Assembly (NCBI GenBank): GCA_030614945.1
Contig: JAUXAH010000134.1
Coordinates: 1-5,693, forward strand
DNA: 5,693 nucleotides
Reading direction: 5' to 3'
DNA from: Phycisphaerae bacterium
GTDB lineage: Bacteria; Planctomycetota; Phycisphaerae; Sedimentisphaerales; SG8-4
Shown in pieces: positions 5,451-5,693 of the stretch (positions are counted from its first letter, which is position 1; every line of letters starts with the position of its first letter). The translations under genes were made by a program, and so were the position numbers. The notes beneath the pieces were generated by a model, which worked only from the letters and a program-made list of their open reading frames with translations, was not told the origin of the DNA and searched no databases.

Positions 5451-5569
5451 ACTGGTAACTGGTAATTGGTAACTGGTAATTGGTAATTGGTAACTGGTAA
5501 TTGGTAACTGGTAATTGGTAACTGGTAACTGGTAATTGGTAACTGGTAATTAGTAACTGGTAATTGGTA
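5451..5569. repeat. Heptanucleotide tandem array, 17 units of ACTGGTA/ATTGGTA
   Basis: Seventeen uninterrupted 7-nt units with no length variation. Writing A for ACTGGTA and T for ATTGGTA, the order is A A T A T T A T A T A A T A T A T, where the fifteenth unit carries one extra change (ATTAGTA). There are thus nine A units and eight T units differing at a single C/T position. The array starts 6 nt after the palindrome at 5428-5444 and fades into related sequence (AATAAC, AATTACC). It is an STRR-type array. The minus-strand reading frame through it (SYQLPVT/NYQLPIT repeats) is a by-product of the 7-nt period and has no coding support. Confidence 0.9.
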
Positions 5570-5638
5570 AATAACATTTAACTAATTACCATTTAACCAA
5601 ACACAATCAATGGTGAATAGAAAATAGTCGATTAAAAA

Positions 5639-5693
5639 ATGGGCACAGTAATAACTCTTCCTAAGCCGAATCAAGATGGCTTGATGTCATTGG
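5639..5693 (+). CDS. Start of a gene running off the window, possible SagB/ThcOx-type nitroreductase
   Basis: ATG 5639 opens a frame that runs to the right edge and gives MGTVITLPKPNQDGLMSL. An in-frame TAA lies at 5633-5635, so this ATG is the first possible start. The pattern I-x-LPxP-x-x-x-G-x-x-SL resembles, from memory, the N-terminus of SagB/ThcOx-family FMN-dependent oxidoreductases, in which SLEEAL and RRSVR follow. Only 18 codons are visible and no clear Shine-Dalgarno sequence precedes the ATG (AT-rich TTAAAAA), so both the gene and its family are tentative. It is co-directional with the signalling operon but separated from it by the repeat array. Confidence 0.4.
   Translation, partial: MGTVITLPKPNQDGLMSL

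Noticed and set aside
5451..5569. CRISPR array
   Set aside because: The repeat units are 7 nt with no spacers, so this is a simple tandem array.
5338..5577. Minus-strand reading frame with seven-residue repeats (SYQLPVT, NYQLPIT)
   Set aside because: It is the automatic translation of a 7-nt tandem repeat (21 nt gives 7 residues) and then runs antisense through the receiver gene. No ribosome binding site or domain supports it.

Overview
This bacterial window is built around one strongly supported signalling operon on the + strand, flanked on both sides by debris-rich accessory DNA. The operon holds a membrane histidine kinase with a periplasmic Cache-type sensor (1593-3512), a sigma54-dependent NtrC-family response regulator starting on the base after the kinase stop codon (3513-4865), and, 66 nt after that stop, a small divergent stand-alone receiver protein (4947-5426). 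Two-membrane-segment sensor kinases, sigma54 activators, heptanucleotide tandem repeats and REP-like palindromes suggest a Gram-negative-type, environmental, probably anaerobic lineage (a Planctomycetota, KSB1/Zixibacteria-like or delta-proteobacterial affiliation is possible), but the window contains no taxonomic marker and I do not assign one.

Left part (2-1177), all on the minus strand and apparently decaying. Reading leftwards there is the C-terminal half of a BEM46-like alpha/beta hydrolase with no nucleophile elbow (1177-749), then a four-unit heptamer repeat (723-750). Next comes a well-started signal-peptide reading frame (680-573) that stops and continues in another frame as a beta-propeller-like fragment (576-160) carrying a strong palindrome. 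Last is a 53-residue single-pass membrane protein (163-2) that overlaps the propeller stop by four bases (GTGA).

Middle gap (about 1178-1592). I see no credible gene. It holds imperfect direct repeats built on GGCCGGACTTTC and a weak possible promoter for the kinase operon.

Operon logic (inference from families). The kinase binds an unknown extracytoplasmic ligand, autophosphorylates on His428 and passes phosphate to Asp55 of the NtrC-type regulator, which uses ATP to open sigma54 promoters. The third protein has a receiver fold with the phosphoacceptor Asp60 but an altered acidic pocket and Arg in place of the conserved Lys. It may be a phosphate sink, an accessory partner or a phosphorylation-independent binding module.

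Right part (5427-5693). The operon ends in a perfect 17-nt palindrome followed by 17 tandem heptamers (ACTGGTA/ATTGGTA). At the right edge a new + strand gene seems to begin at 5639; its first 18 residues resemble the N-terminus of SagB/ThcOx-type nitroreductases.
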